The notes under the pieces were generated by a model. The model was not told the origin of the DNA. It made no database searches and saw only the letters and a program-made list of their open reading frames with translations. A DNA stretch of 9,292 bases, taken from an uncultured Clostridia bacterium (GTDB lineage: Bacteria; Bacillota; Clostridia; Oscillospirales; Acutalibacteraceae). The stretch spans positions 1 to 9,292 of the forward strand of contig CALWKP010000298.1 in NCBI GenBank assembly GCA_944381295.1. The letters are read 5' to 3'. The position numbers and the translations under genes were made by a program. The stretch's first letter is position 1; the number at the start of each line of letters is the position of its first letter. This document shows positions 6,940 to 9,292 of this stretch, piece after piece.

Positions 6940-7674
6940 ATATAACGCACGTTTTACTCCTGCTACTGATGCTTCATCGGTACGATAAACAGAATACTCG
7001 TTCATTACGGACAGCCCGGTCGTAATACCTTTTTTTCGGTATCTCATCGCGCTGCCCGTTTCTTTTATTCCTGTAATCTGGAACGAATGTGCTCCTGTTA
7101 CCTTTGCTGCGGCCTTGATGTTTTTCGGTTCTGTGTCTCCTGCCGCCACGATTTCCAACCCGCTGCAATGCAAAACTAACTGTGCGATCAAACTTCTTCC
7201 CTCATAGCAATCTTTTTGCTGCCCTGACGTCACGATTCCTTTCATTCCCAACATCTTTACCTGGTCTGCGGTTTCCATAGGATTTCGGCAAAAATCAAAG
7301 GCACGTCCCATCATGGTACGAGTTTTTCCAACACACAGCATCAATTCATCCATACGCGGCACATCCAGCGACCCGTCCGGATTCAAAACCCCAAACGTTA
7401 AAAATTCTGCCCCTGCATCGCGGAACATCGCAGCATCTTTTTTCATGATTAGAAACTCCTGGGGTGTATAGCAAAAATCCCCCCGACGGGGACGCAGCAA
7501 TACTCCTGTTGGTAAGCTAAAGCGCATTTTAATCCCATAAAATAAATTGATTCCCGGTGTAATTCCTCCTGAAGGAAGCTCCGCACAAACAGTCAAACGG
7601 TCTGCGCCTCCATTTAATGCGGCTTCCGCAGATTCCATACTATCTACGCAAACATCCAGAAGATAATTATCCAT
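6925..7674 (-). CDS. cutC: CutC family protein (copper homeostasis protein homologue)
   Basis: This 249-residue single-domain protein is a predicted TIM barrel of the CutC family, linked to copper homeostasis in bacteria, although its biochemical activity is not settled. Family landmarks in order are GGADRLTVC (22-30), SGGITPG (35-41), LLRPRRGDFCY (59-69), GVLNPDGSLD (95-104), GRAFDFCRNP (123-132), IVTSGQ (147-152), and MRYRKKG (210-216). Compared with the E. coli protein as I remember it, the usual HRAFD has Gly123 for His, ADR-x-E has Thr28 for Glu, and RPRGGDF is RPRRGDF, so this copy is divergent. ATG 7674 has a G-rich RBS at 7684-7690. The same frame is open further upstream to 8073, but that part overlaps bofA and the terminator and has no CutC similarity. 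It is a single-gene unit between two terminators. Confidence 0.88.
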   Translation of the reverse strand: MDNYLLDVCVDSMESAEAALNGGADRLTVCAELPSGGITPGINLFYGIKMRFSLPTGVLLRPRRGDFCYTPQEFLIMKKDAAMFRDAGAEFLTFGVLNPDGSLDVPRMDELMLCVGKTRTMMGRAFDFCRNPMETADQVKMLGMKGIVTSGQQKDCYEGRSLIAQLVLHCSGLEIVAAGDTEPKNIKAAAKVTGAHSFQITGIKETGSAMRYRKKGITTGLSVMNEYSVYRTDEASVAGVKRALYGLSG

Positions 7675-7717
7675 ACTCGCTTGTCCCCCGTTTCTGCATC
7701 CATTTTTCGACGTTTTT

Positions 7718-7746
7718 ATCTTACAATACCCTAATACTATTTGCAA
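7718..7746 (-). promoter_or_regulatory. Possible cutC promoter
   Basis: On the - strand TTGCAA (7746-7741), 17 bases, TAAGAT (7723-7718). Both hexamers are moderate matches to sigma-A. It lies between the bofA terminator and the cutC RBS, where a promoter is needed. Confidence 0.4.
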
Positions 7747-7776
7747 GGCTTTCTCTATCATCTCTCTGTTTTCATG

Positions 7777-7810
7777 AAAAAAGGGTCCGGCAACCACCGA
7801 ACCCTTTTTT
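7777..7810. terminator. Terminator after bofA, symmetric
   Basis: AAAAAAGGGT (7777-7786) pairs with ACCCTTTTTT (7801-7810). After one mismatch CGG pairs with CCG, leaving a 6-base loop. A-run and T-run flank the GC stem, so it can act in both directions. It closes the rnr-yaaL-bofA unit. Confidence 0.85.
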
Positions 7811-7826
7811 CTCTGTTTTGTTTTCC

Positions 7827-8090
7827 TTACACCAGCAAAAGATTGAGAAGCAATAACAACGTAACCCCTGGGATTCCTGCAGATGCCGAAACCCCTATTG
7901 CCAGAGGACTGAACGGCAGCATTACTCCCGTAAACCCTCCTGCAATATTGACCGCCACAAGCGCTCCGATCCCAATCAACATGCTTCCAATCGTTTTCTG
8001 CACCGGATGCTTTGCCTTTGAGATCACCTGTACGATCACCAACAGGACAAATACCACTCCGGCCGTTATCCACGTGACCATCCCCGGCAA
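7827..8090 (-). CDS. bofA: BofA family pro-sigma-K processing inhibitor
   Basis: This is an 87-residue, very hydrophobic protein with membrane segments at about 5-24, 33-52 and 63-86 and the family-typical HPVQKTIG (28-35) and GIPGVTLLLLL near the C-terminus. In Bacillus subtilis BofA holds the SpoIVFB protease inactive in the forespore outer membrane until sigma-K is needed. In Clostridia the homologue is widespread, but its partner is less clear. Its length equals the family norm. The start is TTG at 8090, with AAGGGG about 12 bases upstream inside the end of yaaL; an ATG three codons later (8081) is the alternative. It follows yaaL by 7 bases, the same order as yaaL-bofA in B. subtilis, so translation is probably coupled. 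It indicates a spore-forming lineage. Confidence 0.9.
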   Translation of the reverse strand: MPGMVTWITAGVVFVLLVIVQVISKAKHPVQKTIGSMLIGIGALVAVNIAGGFTGVMLPFSPLAIGVSASAGIPGVTLLLLLNLLLV

Positions 8091-8097
8091 ATTTTCT

Positions 8098-8370
8098 CTA
8101 CCCCTTCCGCAGCGACGTTTGAAAGGGGTCTACTGTTATCCCTTGCCGCCGCGCCGCCTGGATCAGATGGCGATACCTCGCTTGAAGTTCTTCCCTCTGG
8201 TAAATGCACGCTTCAATCAAATCTTCCTGGCATTCCATTTCAAACCATCGGTCATTGCAAGCAATTAGGCGTTTCACTTCCCAAAGTTCTTCCATCAGCT
8301 CCTGATTCTTTTCCTTCTGTCCTGCATCTGTACGCTCGGTACGGGCTATCCATTTGAGAACACTTTCCAT
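8098..8370 (-). CDS. yaaL: YaaL/DUF2508 family protein
   Basis: This 90-residue soluble, charged protein has a helical core LWEVKRLIACNDRWFEME, then DLIEACIYQREELQARYRHLI (residues about 29-70), which matches the DUF2508 (YaaL) pattern ending in ARY-x-x-L. The molecular role is unknown. In B. subtilis yaaL lies just before bofA, as here. I choose ATG 8370, although the frame is open back to a TTG at 8448, because the family proteins are short (about 75-90 residues), GGCGG lies 11 bases upstream, and the TTG would abut the rnr stop without an RBS. Its start codon lies in a perfect inverted repeat (see 8368-8409). It is in the rnr-yaaL-bofA direction and ends in the bofA terminator. Confidence 0.82.
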   Translation of the reverse strand: MESVLKWIARTERTDAGQKEKNQELMEELWEVKRLIACNDRWFEMECQEDLIEACIYQREELQARYRHLIQAARRQGITVDPFQTSLRKG

Positions 8371-8409
8371 ATCAGCAGTCCGCCTTTCCCTAAAGTCTAT
8401 GCTGATATG
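8368..8409 (-). promoter_or_regulatory. 10-bp hairpin enclosing the RBS and start codon of yaaL
   Basis: On the - strand CATATCAGCA (8409-8400), a 22-base loop, then TGCTGATATG (8377-8368), a perfect 10-bp inverted repeat. The last three bases are the yaaL ATG, and the loop contains GGGAAAGGCGG, the only RBS-like sequence. No T-run follows, so it is not a terminator. If formed in the mRNA it would hold the start codon in a helix, so translational control of yaaL and coupled bofA is possible. Confidence 0.5.
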
Positions 8410-8411
8410 TT

Positions 8412-8444
8412 GGACAATTATTCCAGAAAATATTCCATTTGTCC
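8412..8444. repeat. Inverted and direct repeats upstream of yaaL
   Basis: GGACAA (8412-8417) and TTGTCC (8439-8444) form an inverted repeat. Within it, on the - strand, TGGAAT occurs twice 6 bases apart. It lies directly after the rnr stop and could be part of a yaaL-bofA promoter or operator. TTGAGG, 17 bases, TGGAAT is a weak sigma-A-like match. The evidence is short repeats only. Confidence 0.3.
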
Positions 8445-8450
8445 TCAATT

Positions 8451-9292
8451 TTATTCTTCATCCGGCGCTGGAATAAAGTCCACACGCCCTGTTGCCACAT
8501 CCGCTGCCACTACCTGGATTCTTAATGGCTGCCCAATCGTCAGCCTATTTCCTGTAATCCGATCTACTTGCGAAACCACCCCATCAAAGGAATATTCCGC
8601 ATTTTCAAAACTATCCGATGGCACAAATCCCTCTGCACTGTTTGCCAGCTCCACGAACACCCCACGCATGGTCACTCCACTGATTGTCCCATCAAAACAT
8701 TCTCCAATATGCCCGCGAAGATATTCCGCCATATAACAATCTTCCGCACTGCGTTCTGCGGTCATGGCGCGTACTTCACACATGGAAGATTCCGATGCCG
8801 ATTGTGAAGCAAACTGTGCATACCGTTTTGTCAACTCTTCCTTTTTCGTTCCTGCTAAAAATGCGGTGAAAATCCGATGGATAGACGTATCCGGATACCG
8901 TCGGATCGGTGAAGTAAAATGGCAATAATCTTCCAAAGCCAACCCAAAATGCCCTGTCGGCTCTGTGGAATAACGGGCTTTTTCCATCGTTCTTAAAACC
9001 TGGCTGGATACCAGCTTTTGCACAGGCGTCCCTTTCGCCTGCTCCACCACTGCTGAGAAATCCAGGGTTTGAGGATTGTCCTTGCGGATGGGCGCCGGGT
9101 CTAATCCCAGATTTTCTACAAGCTGTGCCAACGCCTTTACTCGCTCAGGGTCCGGCTGCTGGTGTACCCGGTAAACGAACGGAAAGCCATTTGCTTTAGC
9201 AAATTTCGCCGCTGCACGGTTTGCCATTATCATCAGTTGTTCAAGCAGATGTTCCGCTTCTCCGGATACCCTTGGCGCAACAGCAATGCAGA
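8451..9292 (-). CDS. rnr: RNase R (RNB/VacB exoribonuclease), C-terminal part, 5' end outside window
   Basis: This is a 3'-5' exoribonuclease that degrades structured RNA in the cytoplasm. Only the last 279 residues are visible; the frame is open through the right edge, so the ATG at 9233 is internal. The family motifs are the end of the RNB catalytic domain with PFVYRVHQQPD (near 9180) and HFTSPIRRYPD, then HR (near 8910), followed by a C-terminal S1 RNA-binding domain starting at about GECFDGTISGVTMRGVFVEL and ending close to the stop at 8451. Full RNase R has about 700-800 residues. The acidic end (PAPDEE) lacks the lysine-rich tail found in many RNase R proteins. Its stop is 80 bases before the yaaL start, so read-through transcription into yaaL-bofA is plausible. 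The usual neighbour smpB is not seen downstream. Confidence 0.93.
   Translation of the reverse strand, partial: CIAVAPRVSGEAEHLLEQLMIMANRAAAKFAKANGFPFVYRVHQQPDPERVKALAQLVENLGLDPAPIRKDNPQTLDFSAVVEQAKGTPVQKLVSSQVLRTMEKARYSTEPTGHFGLALEDYCHFTSPIRRYPDTSIHRIFTAFLAGTKKEELTKRYAQFASQSASESSMCEVRAMTAERSAEDCYMAEYLRGHIGECFDGTISGVTMRGVFVELANSAEGFVPSDSFENAEYSFDGVVSQVDRITGNRLTIGQPLRIQVVAADVATGRVDFIPAPDEE

Noticed and set aside
7675..8073. N-terminal extension of cutC in the same frame
   Set aside because: It overlaps bofA in another frame and a terminator, it has no CutC similarity, and the family starts at the chosen ATG.
7617..8268. + strand ORFs antisense to cutC, bofA and yaaL
   Set aside because: They are shadows of confident - strand genes, with no RBS or recognisable protein features.
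8380..8440. Sigma-E-type promoter for bofA/yaaL (GAATATT as -35)
   Set aside because: The -35 resembles the known consensus, but no acceptable -10 lies at the right spacing.
8371..8448. TTG-started extension of yaaL
   Set aside because: It starts directly after the rnr stop with no RBS, and the family length fits the ATG at 8370.
1..9292. CRISPR array, insertion sequence ends, phage genes or rRNA
   Set aside because: No regularly spaced repeats, transposase, integrase or rRNA-like stretches were seen.

Overview
The window looks like a chromosomal segment of a spore-forming, low-to-moderate GC Firmicute of class Clostridia. The evidence is a BofA homologue (pro-sigma-K processing inhibitor) next to a YaaL/DUF2508 gene, a DUF4364 regulator-like protein typical of Clostridia, strong AGGAGG-type ribosome binding sites, Rho-independent terminators and a tRNA with encoded CCA. 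I cannot name the genus; an Oscillospirales-like gut clostridium is a guess.

Left part (1-2715, + strand): two tandem ABC exporter genes. The first is cut by the window edge and shows half of its membrane domain plus a complete ATPase domain. The second is complete (549 aa). Together they probably form a heterodimeric exporter of unknown cargo. They end at a long hairpin (2821-2868) that probably serves as a terminator for both converging operons.

Middle part (2873-5182, - strand, visibly more AT-rich): remains of a carbohydrate ABC importer. The substrate-binding lipoprotein gene has an almost intact body, but its signal-peptide region carries two lesions: one base missing from an A-run after the ATG, and an in-frame TGA. 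The following permease gene stops inside its EAA loop, so the last two membrane helices are missing, and no second permease follows. The importer therefore looks recently inactivated. A terminator-like hairpin lies between the two genes. A small possible membrane-protein ORF lies upstream.

tRNA boundary (5247-5443, - strand): tRNA-Thr(CGT) with a near-consensus promoter and a strong terminator. It separates the accessory and decaying block on the left from mostly conserved genes on the right. This is a common layout for tRNA-associated variable regions, although no att repeat is visible here.

Right part (5444-9292): an XRE-family regulator behind a long leader with three perfect inverted repeats, then DUF4364 (+), then on the - strand cutC, bofA, yaaL and the C-terminal part of RNase R. 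Transcription on the - strand runs rnr, yaaL, bofA, terminator, cutC. DUF4364 and cutC converge with a 3-base gap, and the cutC terminator overlaps both coding ends. The start codon of yaaL lies in one arm of a perfect 10-bp inverted repeat whose loop holds the ribosome binding site, a possible translational control element.

I see no clearly new multi-gene system. The best leads are the doubly damaged importer, the structured yaaL start and the dyad-rich leader of the XRE gene.
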